Shown here: positions 42,197-53,957 of the stretch, piece after piece
Position numbering within the stretch: the stretch's first letter is position 1
Layout: every line of letters begins with the position of its first letter
Origin: Diogma glabrata
Taxonomy: Eukaryota > Arthropoda > Insecta > Diptera > Cylindrotomidae
Assembly: GCA_963693315.1 (NCBI GenBank)
Contig: OY856186.1
Span: forward strand, 367,343,859 to 367,407,858
Direction of reading: 5' to 3'
Length of the DNA: 64,000 nt
The notes under the pieces: model-generated
What the model saw: the letters and a program-made list of their open reading frames with translations, nothing else
What the model was told of the DNA's origin: nothing
The model's database searches: none
Position numbers and translations under genes: made by a program

Positions 42197-42633
42197 TGTT
42201 GTGACGACAAATAGGGCCCAAGAATATCAAGCTCAATAATAATTTGATGTTAATTTTTATTGTTTATTTCCTTGTTTTATTACTGGGTGCTGAAATTCCT
42301 GTAATTTCATTTATAGTTACATTTTGTTTTATATGTATACATATTTTGTATAGAATAGAATACAACTTACAATTTGTGCCCGTGCTCGTAGGTATTTGAT
42401 ATTACTGTATTTTAAATTTCTTGATAGTAAATAATAATCCAAAAGGTTCTTATCGCTTTGCGTCTTTGAAAGAAAAGAATTATTGTTTTTACTTTTCCGC
42501 GCAAGAAATTTTGACATAAAGAATTTAAGTTCAATGTGACTGCTATAAAAGATCCACGTTTACACGGACACAAATTGCATTCTATGCTATAATTTTAATA
42601 TTTTAAATCAGCAAATGTTGGCGGTTGCCAACA
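42197..42633 (-). repeat. BEL/Pao 5' LTR
   Basis: This 437-bp direct repeat of the other LTR is followed by CCGAC. It differs by lack of a 10-bp segment (GTTTATTTTT) and two substitutions. Confidence 0.93.
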
Positions 42634-42638
42634 CCGAC

Positions 42639-42790
42639 GCTGTAAGGAGAACATTACAAACTCTTTATAGAATGTAGTATATAAATTAATGGCAAAACAA
42701 CTAAAATTTCAATTGATCGACTTAAACCATGTTATCATGCAAATTCGGCCGATGAACCAATGCTAAAGCAACTTTCTTGAAAAAACCGTG
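42639..42790 (+). pseudogene. Decayed Ty3/gypsy integrase, right part
   Basis: This segment continues the relic of 34700-35164 across the BEL insertion. DAVRRTLQTLY is followed by INGKTTKISIDRLKPCYHAN, the C-terminal end of a gypsy integrase. The reading joins at the duplicated CCGAC. Confidence 0.88.
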
Positions 42791-44350
42791 TTAAACTAAC
42801 AAATTGAATCTTAATGATTTTTCCGAATTTTTGAAAAACTAACCAAAATAATCTTTCAAAAAAATTAATGCCAGCTGATTATACTGATTCTGTTCTGAAT
42901 ACGAATCTAATACTGAGTCTTTTGTAATTATTATACACAATCAACGAGTTTCTAACTCTGGAAGAATCCATTGCTACCTTGTAGGATATTTTGTATTTTT
43001 GTGTTCTCGTTGTCGTCGGAAATTACCGTAATTCTGTTATAAAGCTGTGATAAATTCCCTACTTTTTGAACTAGTGAACTTTTTCAACTACCTAGTTGAC
43101 CTTCTAGATTCTCTCGTTCTTCGTCGAATCACTGGTGAGGGAGCGTTATGTTGTGACTTCTAAATTAGTTTTTTGTCGTATGTTTATAATGTTCTATTTA
43201 AATTTGTTTTAAACATTAACAGTAGATCAATAACATTTTAGGTACAACTTTATTATTTACAATAGTATTAATTCAAAATTACAAACTAATATCTAAGAAC
43301 AAAGTAAATACTTATAGCACGAAATTCTAGCTATAATGACAATATTAATTCAACCGACAACACAAATTCAACTATCTAATTTTTTAAAGTTTATTTTTTT
43401 TAATATATTCATGTAATATGTAAGCCGTCGAAATAGAAATTATGCCAATGGCACCCATTAAAGGTGATTGGTTCAATATTCAGTATCAATATTCAGTATT
43501 TTCCGGCTTTAGGACGGTACCAACAGATGTTGTTGTTTTGACGGCTGAAGTGCTATTTTGTCGGCTCGATATTTAAATGTTAATTTAAAACTACATATGC
43601 TACTTCTCTTGGATAGTACCACAAACCTTCCTTCGTCAGATCACGTTTTTGCGTAGTTCCTTAAGATGTACGACCAACCGAATCTAATTGCGCTGAATCT
43701 TTTTAGTCCAGTTTTGTCCATTTGACTTGCAGTGTCCATGTGGGTGCAGCGTTATTGCACACCCTTTATTTGTTGTGATAATTGTACTTTTATCTCTGCC
43801 CCAAGAATCAGTTCACCAGTTACTCATGTGCATTAAAATTGAGTAGTGGGGAAAATGATATCCCCAACATTTTCGTATATTTGACACTAAAAATGATGCA
43901 TAATTTAGTGTTGTATTTACCTCCATTGTCCGTCCATTAACCTGGTTTAATTGTTGTATGAAAAAAAAATGACAAATATTGATAGCTTCTACGGGCCAAT
44001 TATGTTGGGTTCCGTGACAAAATGATTGAGCCAAAATTTTGTCCCAATAGGAGGGGAGCTAACAGTTGCCATAACGTATCCTAAGGGGGTCAATTTGGCA
44101 AAAAATTGACGAAAATTATTAATAGCTCCCCTAGGGTGACCTCTAAAGAGGGAAAATTTATGAACAGGTTCTATTATTTTTTCCTCCCCAATTTGCGAAC
44201 ATGCCAACCATCTATTTGCCTGCCTTTTGGAGATCCCCTTACAAAATTACCTAAAAGTTATACTTATATAAAAACTACTATTTAGTTATTTTTACGTTTT
44301 CTCATTCGACATAACAGCGTCCAACACCGGTCGTTTAATGGGAGCATCGT
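42791..44350. other. Intron sequence, possible gypsy 3' end
   Basis: The first few hundred bases may be the 3' UTR and LTR of the gypsy relic. Nothing else is recognisable. A stretch near 43990-44200 has GGGGAG and CTCCCC words in inverted arrangement. Confidence 0.35.
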
Positions 44351-44354
44351 ACCC

Positions 44355-45249
44355 TTGAACAAATGTTGGAAAGAATCGTACTTTATTTGTCGTGCCCCCA
44401 TCATATTTATGGTTTTACGGGAGGCATTTCAAACTAAATTCGGCAAAACTTTTGCGCCAGGTGTACTTATCCTTGACCGGTTCAAAAAAGGATGGGCTAT
44501 AATTAAAATGAACGCATTTACCGCCGGCGTAAAAGACGATGAAGTCGATAAACGGCTTCCAGTCGCAATGTAAATGGAAATCGAGCCATTTGTAAAGCTC
44601 AATTGAAGGTGATTCGTGATTACGAGGAATTCATCCAGCTAATCTTCACTTCGCCCACCTGTTATGTAACTATCAGCCATGCTCGATGGATGGCTAAAGG
44701 AATCTACAGCCTGAAAATGTTTTTGTATCGAAAATGTTTCAAAATGAGGGCATGCGAACTGAATGGTTTACGTGATGTTTATATATTCATCGTTTTTTGG
44801 TATGCCAAAGTCTGGTGTCGTTCGATCGAGCTAGGGAGGCTTTGAACCAAAATTTGAATTTTATGAAATCAATCGCTGAATATGCTGCCGTTGGCAAAGA
44901 ATTGTTGACAAAGAATGTTTTGTCCAAATTCGTTGGACGCGATGAACATACTTGGTATCTTTCGGACCAGACCATTGCGCTCGTGTTTTTGGATTCCAAG
45001 CTGGGAACAGAAATTAAGATCAAAATGGTAAAATACTGTCGCGCCGCTTCTGAGGAAAGTAAAGAAAGCGAAGAAGAAGACGCAGAATGTGACACTTCTT
45101 TACATGAAGATAGCCATGCAGATGATCAAGGACTTGCTTCTAGAGCTGGCCCTGTCGTGATTACTCGCAGCGGCGTAAAAAAACTGACAATGAAACTCAA
45201 AGACGTCAAGGAAGGTCTCTGTTCGCACACTACAGACTGCACTCCATAA
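44355..45249 (+). pseudogene. Unrecognised degraded coding region
   Basis: Two frames look coding by composition. The first (44355-44573) contains LREAFQTKFGKTFAPGVLIL and DRFKKGWAIIKMNAFTAGVK. The second (44797-45249, 150 codons) contains FDRAREALNQNLNFMKSIAE, KFVGRDEHTWYLSDQTIALV and an acidic Glu/Ser-rich tail. The region between them has stops in every frame. The structure suggests one decayed gene, perhaps carried by a transposon whose ends I cannot find, or a host-derived retrocopy. I do not recognise the family. Confidence 0.4.
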
Positions 45250-46207
45250 CCAATGTTGATAAAACTTTGATACAAGGTGTGAATATGTACGGACCAAGAC
45301 CTATTTTTGTCACTCAAAAATTTAGTTGTCTGTTCCCACACTAAAGTCTTTGTTGATGAATCAATTTTGATGTTATTTTAATATAAGATCTGGATTTATA
45401 CTAGAATTGCACCTATTGATCGGTGGATAATTGATAATCGACCATTTTGCCGGGTAATTGGTATCCCATTTTTTACCCGATTAAATCGACTGAGTACCAC
45501 TACATATCTTTTTCATTAGCTATCACATATTAAACATAACAAATTCTAAATTCTAAAACGCCATAGTTAGTCATAGTTGAATATCTGGTAATCAAGGAGC
45601 TATTATAATCAAAAAATAGATTTAATGATAATTATTACCGTTATTTAAATATGCAACACGTTGTGACCAACAATACCAACCAACAATATCATTTTTCCAA
45701 TCTCTCTGGCAGCATGCGTCGGAAGAACACTTCATATTTTGTGGCTGCTTGCCATGCGCCATCGACCGGAATAAGTAATAATCAGAAGGGACGGTGTCTG
45801 CTGAATACTTCGGGTGAATTAAGACTTCCCAATTACATGTTTACAAATAGGACCGGCGGACGAGTCGTGTAGGAGAATAATTTTTTCATATCTGGAGTAG
45901 TAATGGGCGGCTTTTTCTTTAGTACTCGGGTTTATCAGTTGTAATTTCCCAAGGGCGGTGATAATTCGACATAATTTTTTGCCAAAAATTTCGAAAGCAA
46001 GTATATTGATAAAGCACGAGGTCGTAGGCCCAGGGCTATTATCAATGCCACTTGCTTGGGGAATTTTTCAAAAAATTAGGAGAATTTATCAACGAACGAG
46101 GGGAATTCGTTTAGAAAATTTTTTGCCATTTTTCATTTCTTCATATATTTTTTATGAATACGCTGACCTACTGTGATATCAGTTAATTATTTCAAAATTA
46201 GACTGAT
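45250..46207. other. Intron sequence, nothing firm
   Basis: There is a short frame at 45651-45872 without recognisable domain. No repeat pair was resolved. Confidence 0.35.
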
Positions 46208-46679
46208 CATTTTTAATATTCCAGTAGGCCAGAAGTATAAATATTTGTTATTAGTATAATTCAAATTTTATTGGTGAAGCAGAGAGGGCTTCACCATAAT
46301 TTAGCATTTTGTTCCTGTTCCCATGTTTGGATTGTGCTTTTGAGCGAACTCTTGGCCATTCCGAACCATGATTTCGGTCCAACAAACTTTTTATTGGCAC
46401 CTTGCTTTGCTAAGGCGTCAGCAATAGCTTTTCCTTGTATTCCTGTGTGGCTGAGTGCTCACACAAGTGTGACTCTATTATTGCTTGAGACTTTTAATAT
46501 ATTTTGGTAGCATTCCCATACCAGTTTTGAATCAAAGCGCGTAGATTTTAGTGCCAAGAGTGCTGCTTGGCTGTCATAGATAATGAATTGTTTCATAAAT
46601 TGTTTGATAATTTTTAATATCGCAGTAGGCCAGACGTATAACTATTTCTTATTAGTATAATTCAAATGTAATTGGTGAA
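46208..46679. repeat. Direct repeat flanking a LINE fragment
   Basis: A block of about 70 bp (TTTTTAATAT, GCAGTAGGCCAGA, TTATTAGTATAATTCAAAT, TTGGTGAA) occurs at 46208-46278 and about 46606-46679. The RNase H fragment lies between. It may be a duplication or remains of element ends. Confidence 0.75.
46277..46600 (-). pseudogene. Non-LTR RNase H domain fragment
   Basis: On the minus strand, IYDSQAALLALKSTRFDSKL, VSSNNRVTLV, HTGIQGKAIADALAKQGANK and FVGPKSWFGMAKSSLKSTIQ match the RNase H domain at the end of some LINE ORF2 proteins, with the catalytic Asp of YDSQ and the late AD motif. A stop replaces the usual tryptophan after VTLV. It is an orphan fragment with no adjacent RT. Confidence 0.85.
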
Positions 46680-46737
46680 ATTGAATGATGTCATTACATT
46701 TTTGAGAAATTCATTGGGTTAAATTAAAATAAAACTA

Positions 46738-47461
46738 ATTGAACCGTTCTTTTGGATAGTGGTATGAGCCCACTTTTGGAAAAAATTGAGTTAATGGTAG
46801 TTTTAGAAAGATAATGATGGCCTCTTTTTATATACATAATCATACCTTCAATAGAGCCCAATTTGGGGTGGAGCGTGGGTGGAGCAATGGCTAAAGATCT
46901 ATTTCAACATTTCATTTGTTTATATCAATAGAAATTCGTGAATAACTTTTGTTAATTTTATTTTTTTTAAACTAGCATCTTTTAATTTTAAAATAAAACA
47001 AAACAGAAGCTTCTATCTTTAATAGAACCGAAGTATAACTCATCAAGCCAAAAATCACGAAATTCTCGAAATTTAGAACCGCTATATTTTCCAAAAAAAA
47101 ATATCTTCGAACACCCATATCTTTTTTTTCGATATAAAACCCATTAAAAAAATTTCAGGCAAATCAAAAATGTATCGGTCAGAAAGGTATGGGACTTATA
47201 CTTCCTCTTGCTCTTATTTTTTAGAATATGTTATTATTGAAAGTGGTATAAGTCCATTCGGAGCCAAAAAATCAATTATCTTCTTTTTAATTTTAAATAA
47301 CTATTATTACATAATAAAATTAAATAGGTTTAAAGTGTGAAAAATATCACAAAATTTTATTTACATTTGCCTATATTATTATATTAATGCAAACGCAGAT
47401 CCTTAAACATCTCAATATATGAAAAAATGGACTTATACCACTTTAAAAAAAACGGTTCAAT
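46738..47461. mobile_element. TIR element, 724 bp
   Basis: The left end ATTGAACCGTTCTTTTGGAT and the complement of the right end, ATTGAACCGTTTTTTTTAAA, both continue AGTGGTAT.AG.CCA, giving about 34 bp of inverted end. Additional GGTATAAGTCC words lie inside. No ORF. TSD not resolved. Confidence 0.75.
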
Positions 47462-47479
47462 TCAAAAAATTTTCTCATT

Positions 47480-47960
47480 AATAGTGTTCGGTAGAGAGCT
47501 CCAGTAATGGTTTCGCCCCGTTTGAACAACTCATAATATACGACACCAAGCTGATCCCACCAAATACTCATCATGCGTTTTTTTCTAAAAATATTCGGTC
47601 CGATGATTTTCTCTTCTTTGGGTTATCGTAGTGGATACATTGTTCATGACCAGTACACACCGATACGATGCGGAAAGCACTTTTTTTTATACCTGGCAAG
47701 CAGCATTCATGCAAAATCAGCGTTTATCGTTTCTAAGTTTCAGTTCATATGGAATCCATTTTCCTTGTTGTTAATCATTTGTAACCATTTGTAACCATTT
47801 TAAACGATATGAAATTGCTTGTTGACTCACTTCTAATTTAAGTACAACTTCTTCTTGCGTTTGGCACGAATCTTCCTCTAGTAATGCTCCTAATGCCGTA
47901 TCTTCGTATACTTGCTGCCTTTCACTACATTCTTTGCCACGTCAAACCTCTTGCAAATTT
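47480..47960 (-). pseudogene. Mariner transposase relic
   Basis: On the minus strand, LLEEDSCQTQEEVVLKLEVS, QQAISYRLKWLQMV, KWIPYELK, and then MSIWWDQLGVVYYELFKRGE and TITGALYR follow the order of a mariner transposase: helix-turn-helix, linker with the WVPHEL-type motif, and the WWD region of the catalytic core. Frameshifts and a small GGTTACAAAT duplication at about 47780 disable it. The catalytic D(34)D end is missing. Confidence 0.88.
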
Positions 47961-49625
47961 CTTAATAAAGTTGAGAAAGAAAATCATATGACGCTTATTC
48001 GGTACAAAACTTTACATTTTCTCACAAACAATGTTGTTACCAGATGTCCAAACTTACGATATTAAGTTTTATGTCTGACAATTTCAACATAACCTACTGG
48101 TGAACCGTCTTTTGTCAAAAGGCGGAATCTAATTTATACTCCTAATATATCTATAAATTTCACTGATTAATTCATAAATAGTTGATAAAGTTGATCATTC
48201 GATTTAATTTAAAGTTGAGACTTAAGGGAAAAAGTGCTGTGGTGCAACAAAACATTCTGAGCTGGTTTTGTTTTTTCCTAATTAAGACAAGTGTTTCTCC
48301 AATATTTGTAAGTCAAACGGGATTCTTATTTTGAATGCATTTCGAAAATTATATTTTAATCGTCTGTAGAAGTGTAGAATTGAGTATATCCAGCAGTAGT
48401 TAATTGTGATTTGGCGGTTTCAAAATCGCAGTATATATTTAGGGAAGCCAGATCTTTATGGTAATTTTTGATTTTTTATGCATATTGAATGATTTTGGCT
48501 CAAGTCACTCAGGATGTACCAGTCATTATATGATAGCAAGTGACTGATGTTGGCATTTTATCATGTAATACAACAAGTTGAAGGTGATGTATATTTTGAC
48601 ATACTGTTGTCTGGTTTGTATGTTTTTGGAGAACTCTGTTTTCGAACGTTTAGTACGTGTCGTAGTTTCATTTTTATAACACCGTCCAATTTTAAAGTAC
48701 AATTTTCGATGATTTCGAGATAATTTAAGATGAGTGTACAAAACTGAAGGGTTAGCTCGTCGTTTAATCCGTTTCGGCAATAGTAAAAAAATGGTCTTTG
48801 AATCCTGACAGACTTTTTTTTTTAAGAAACGTTTTTAGAGAATGGATAACTAAACAATAAATCTTATCAGTTCAGAAAATATGACCTAAGCAAATTCTTC
48901 ATGGTAAGGAGGTGGATGTAGCAAATAAAATAAAATTATAGGCAAAGAACAAATTATCTTCAATCATTAAAACCTATATATAGTGTTACATATTGGGTCT
49001 TTTGTTTGCACAATCAATAGCGTGGCTTTACCAAGGAATATCCCATATCTATAATTGAGAGTGTTGCCGTTAACTGAATAGAGTTCATCCACCAAGACCA
49101 CTAATATTAACTATTAACAAGTGAACTAAAATGATTAACAACTGCATCTCCAACCAAAAAATTAAACTTACCCATTATTATTTTAGATCTCAATATAAAA
49201 ATGTTTAAAATATTTTAATTAAATCCATCGAACCGTGGCGTCAAGGATATTATCATATCTTCCTAAAAATTGTTTTAGTTGTGTTGTTTTAATTGAGTTA
49301 GTTGTTGATGGTGTGGTGATTTCTTGTTTATTGATGCATGTATTTATTGTAAAAATAACAGTTGTTAGATCACAGTTTTATTTGTACGAATGATGTACGT
49401 ACGTACTCCTATGTTTATTATTTTTTTATTTAAATAGCTGAAGATGACGCTTACATATTGTTGAACATTATAAGAATAAATTTCGTTTTTTAAGGATTTT
49501 ATGAAATTGGTTTTAGTTTGTTATATTTGGTTGGCAAGAAATTAATTTCGGAATTTTAATTGCGAAAGAACATTCAAAAAGTCGTATGATCTTGTATTCT
49601 TTTTCTGGTTAGATTTATATAGATA
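47961..49625. other. Intron sequence, nothing recognised
   Basis: There are short basic frames on the minus strand (for example 48526-48780) with no domain. The sequence is AT-rich. Confidence 0.4.
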
Positions 49626-51223
49626 CAAGTGTCGCTTGAATTATGCGGTAGTTTAAAACCGCATAATTCGAGACTAAGGATATATACAAAATTGAGGGTT
49701 TGGTACCAAAGAAAAATATTTATGATCAAAAACAGCCATTTTCACCATTATTTGTAAATAAAACAAATTTTTCTACTCATTGGAAAATCAAATCGTTTAT
49801 GTAATACAAAACATAAAGGCGATAAAATAGTTATGTATGTAATAATTCTCTAATTTGACTTTTTTAATTCACTAATTTGACATTATCGTCCTCGCTTTTC
49901 TGACAAAACATTAGTCGTCACTTTCTGTTGTATTGTAAATATTATTACGACGTTTTCTTTACCGCAAATATTTACTGTAGTTTTAAGACTTATAAAAGTT
50001 ATTAGTAATGAATAATGATTGCTTTTTAGAGAGATCTGTCTGTTTGTTTGATTCAAAATATGCTGCCATAACGTAACTCACGCTGATATTTTATGCCTAT
50101 GACCATATCAGTCCATGGTCTCAAAAAACTTGTTGTCGATTGACAATGGCAATTCCGTCCAATAAAATATTTGTTGTAAATGATGATGTCGTTTCGGGTT
50201 CTGGCTCGTCGTCATTCTCGTAAATTAAATCTTAGTTTTCATCAATTAAATTAAAAAGATCGTCTTTATGTAGGTCATAATCGTAATTTATAAATTCTTG
50301 CACATTAGGAGAAGTGTTTTTGTCAAAGTCATCTCCACCAATAGTATTTCAATACACCAAATCTACGAAGTGCCATAGTTCAGCTTGAACTATTGTTACT
50401 AGATTTAATATATCGACTTCGGCTACCCATTGTTTTTGTCCAGGAGCTCTAAGTGTACATGGCTTTAATTCTATAATATAATTTGCAATGAAATTTACGC
50501 AATTTCTCATGGTAAAATCTTTCTACAGTTTGGGTACGTACTTTTATATCATAAGAGTTATCTAATTTATCCAGGAAGAATGCAAATGCTACTCGCAAAA
50601 ATATTTTGCTAATAAATCTAACGACTACAGAACAGTTGTATTAGGTGGCAAAAAATTATTTTAATGTTGGAATGGTTGAGATCTGTTAGATGCCAAAAGC
50701 ATTATCAATGATAAGCAACATTTTAAAAATCTTTATTTCAACTTTTAATCTGGGACAAACATTTTGTAGAACCACAAGAAGCGGGTAATTTACTCATATG
50801 AAAATGTTTGAAAGCTTGAGGTAGATCAAAGATAATTTTGTTACAAAATCGCTTCATCCATTACTTTATAATAATAAAGAAACGTGAACTCATGCGGATT
50901 AAAATTTTTGTGCTTTTGTCTTGCTTTGAGATATGTGTGTAATCTAGAGCTTTTAAGTATTTGTACACTTTCAGTTATCATCTGCCGTTGTAGTAAGAAT
51001 AATCAATAAGCTTGTCTATAAGAGTCAGAAAAATACCTTGTAACATTTCCCGGCCTAGGTCCCACAAAAACATGCGTTTGGTAAGTGTATTAAAATTTAT
51101 ACCAAATTTTGAATCGCACTGAACTAAAATTTAGGCGCATTATTTAAAAATTCGACGCAAATTTTGAATCGCATATAACCAAAATCGCATAATTCAAGTG
51201 CCGCATAATTCAAGGGTTACCTG
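49626..51223 (-). mobile_element. Tigger/pogo DNA transposon relic
   Basis: The ends are CAAGTGTCGCTTGAATTATG and the complement of CAGGTAACCCTTGAATTATG, each followed by GCGG, with TA at both borders (49624-49625 and 51224-51225). A second TTGAATTATGCG unit is repeated inside the right end. This end style (CAGGTAACC...ATGCGG) is typical of Tigger elements. Inside, minus-strand fragments around 50150-51010 include KMLLIIDNAFG and NTTVL..LDLLAKYF, resembling the LLLDNAxxH and PNTTxxxQPxDQ motifs of the pogo DDE domain. The coding part is heavily broken. Confidence 0.75.
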
Positions 51224-51225
51224 TA

Positions 51226-53957
51226 TTTCATAGCAATGCTGGTCAACATTCTACGAAATAACTTAACCAAGGAGGCTGGTGGGCTTTAAATTTTGAGTTT
51301 TAATTGCAATTCAAATTTTAAAATTTTCTGTTAAGCTTACATCAAATACCGTATAGCTCACATGTCTTCATGTCTTCAGTCTTTGACAGAAAATGTGTAT
51401 CCATTACGAGTTAGATTTTGTTGTTGTTAGATGCTTGCCGAATACTGTTTACTTTCTTGGTTCGTTACGAACGTTTATTTAGTTACTGAAAAGTTTGTAT
51501 TTAACGTTGAGCTCCAATTTCTCAAATTGTTGATCATCAAAAAATCGATCGATTGTGATAATCGAAAAATTCGATCTTCATGGATAAATAATAAACAAGA
51601 TATTTGACGTACATCCGAATGGTAATCAATGTTTTGAAAAAAAAACCGCAAATAATAGAAAGTAGAAATAACAAATAAATAAACTTCCTTTGACATTCAA
51701 TTTTTTATAAAAAATTATCATCAACGACAAGAACAATTAATGACTGATAAGAAATGTGTGTAGTATCCTATGTCTAAATCTTAACCTTTGGAATATCAAA
51801 ATATTATGTTTGGTGAATTAATGACTGTAAATTTTATTATATATTTGTATCGATAATTCAAAATGATATACAAATTATTAATGGGAGACTGCCAAATAAA
51901 CTAATATCTAAAATTGTAAATCAACGAAAGTCTTAGCTTAAAAAGTGAAAGTAAGGTTATGGAAAGGTTATACTGCCAGAAGCAGAAGATACATTTTATT
52001 TATCTATTTATTTTTTCGATTATTTCTGCCTACTCTGTAGTGCCTAGATATACAAATTAAATTACTTGTTTTGTTTCTATATTAAAAACAAATTTCTAAA
52101 TCAGTGTATTTGTTTATTTATTTATTCATCATATTTTTTTGTATATAATTATATTTTGATATCGTTTTTAAACTTGTTTTATCTCTATACGACATTTATC
52201 CATAAAAATAGCGGTTTGATTTTCGTGTAATGTTGTTTTTCTTTAATGTTAATATAAACCTCACAATTTATCAACTTAAGTGACCGATAAAATCGTATAT
52301 TTAAAGCAGTTTTCTTTTAATTAATTTTAAAGTGAAAAACTTTGATGTTGCTGTTAATAGAATAAAAATTATTAGAAATTTAATACTGGCACGAGCGAAC
52401 AGTTTTTTATTACGAAAAAAATTAGGTTGTTCAAAGACGACGAAAATTTTGCTTGTCATTTTATTTTTCAGGTTATCATAGTGATGTATTTAACTTGTAA
52501 AAACCAAAACCATCTTAAATTCGATTTATACTTTCTACTGCGATTTTGGAAGTCCATTATAGAGTGTCTTCCGTATATAAAAACTTCCTGACGGGGCCAT
52601 AACCCACTAATATCTCTCGTGTTGGTTTAGTTGTTCTTTTAGAAGCTTACTCTTTTATAACAGACGAGATTAGTAAAACTCTGGTCTAATTTTGTTAGCT
52701 GATGACATTTTGCTAACTAATTAGTAAGTACCACATTTACATCAATGTTTTGCTACTGTACGTTTACTGACTATCTTTAAAAGGTGATCATTCCTGGTGA
52801 TCTGTACGATTGGTTCGTATTTTTCTCGCCAAATTTATTTCCTATAAAGAAAAAATAATAAAAGGCACTTCCTTGTATTGTATATAACCCCACCAGCATT
52901 TCTATCTCAATCGGCGGTGTTTGTGTCTCCTCTCCAACCAAGTTTGTCGATGTTATTATTTTTTTGTGATGAGTGCCTGCAATGGTTAATTGAGATTTTA
53001 TGTTCTACCAGTTCTCAGCTAAATAATTTCATTAACAGATATAATTATTGTTTTTTCCAAATTATGCAAGCTTTATGCAGGATTTCTGCATAAGTGTTAT
53101 TTCCAGATGTTCGTTATTAAACATCCTTGCCACTGCAGCTCTCGCTAAAATGGTTTGGTAAATGTTCATCTCAGCTATGTCGATTCCTTATTGACTGTTT
53201 TTCTGCCTGCTTAAAATCAGGTATACTCCCGAGATCTTAATTCATGAATACACCGTCGTGTATAGTGTAAGTTATTATTGGTTTAATCCTAGTTAAGTGT
53301 TCATCCGCTTAATCCAACTTTTCCCTATCTGCTGCGGTCACCTTTCGTTGTCAGTGCAGCAGCCAAACTGTCGATATTTTAAGCTGTCATATTTGACAGA
53401 ACTTTTTTAATCGAATTTTATATAAATGCACTAATCCGGCTTCATGGTTCAAAAAGCCGTTTAGACTTGCTTATGTATTTCCCTACATATTATGTTATGG
53501 TAATAACGCGACCGATTTTTCGATTGTCTGCCAGCACTCGGAAGAAATATTGCCATTCTGAGGGAGCCTGGGATGTTGCACCCTACCTCGTCAGGTCCCC
53601 CACAAGTGATTGTTTTCCCACCTTAAAATTAGATAGAACTACCTTGAAGCAACTACCTTCAAGCAATATGCTTGTCATTGCAGTCTACTATAACACATCT
53701 CGGTTTAAAGTATTCCTTTAAATAAGATTTTGCTCTTGGCCTTTCGACTATACCTAGATCCTGTGCGCCTAGTATGATCTGAGAATAAGTCGCTCTCTAA
53801 ACTGCTACCTTGATCGTCTTAACTGCACCCGCTGTAGCTGGTTCGTTTGTATGAAGTTTTGTGAACTTTATAATCCGTTTCTGGTTCTCGGTTCCAATGA
53901 AATCGATGGTTCTCTTCTGCTTTTGACCTACAGTTTTGATTTTTTTGTTTTAATTCT
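51226..53957. other. Intron sequence, nothing recognised
   Basis: Frames are short and without domains. The 52560-53900 part is less AT-rich than its surroundings and may be an old element, but no motif could be read in six frames. Confidence 0.35.

Larger units (their letters stand above)
35165..42633 (-). mobile_element. BEL/Pao LTR retrotransposon, nested
   Basis: This 7469-bp element on the minus strand has LTRs at 35165-35611 and 42197-42633. A perfect 5-bp target duplication CCGAC lies at 35160-35164 and 42634-42638. It is inserted into the integrase of an older Ty3/gypsy copy. The coding order on minus is Gag with a PHD finger, protease and RT, then RNase H and integrase. There are two lesions: a one-base length change in an A9 run at the Gag-Pol join, and a TGA in the RT at 38383-38385. 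The LTRs are nearly identical apart from a 10-bp indel and two substitutions. The insertion is therefore recent. Confidence 0.95.

Noticed and set aside
48526..48780. Basic 84-codon minus-strand frame, possible small nuclear protein
   Set aside because: No motif comparable with the protamine gene and no flanking signals; probably chance.
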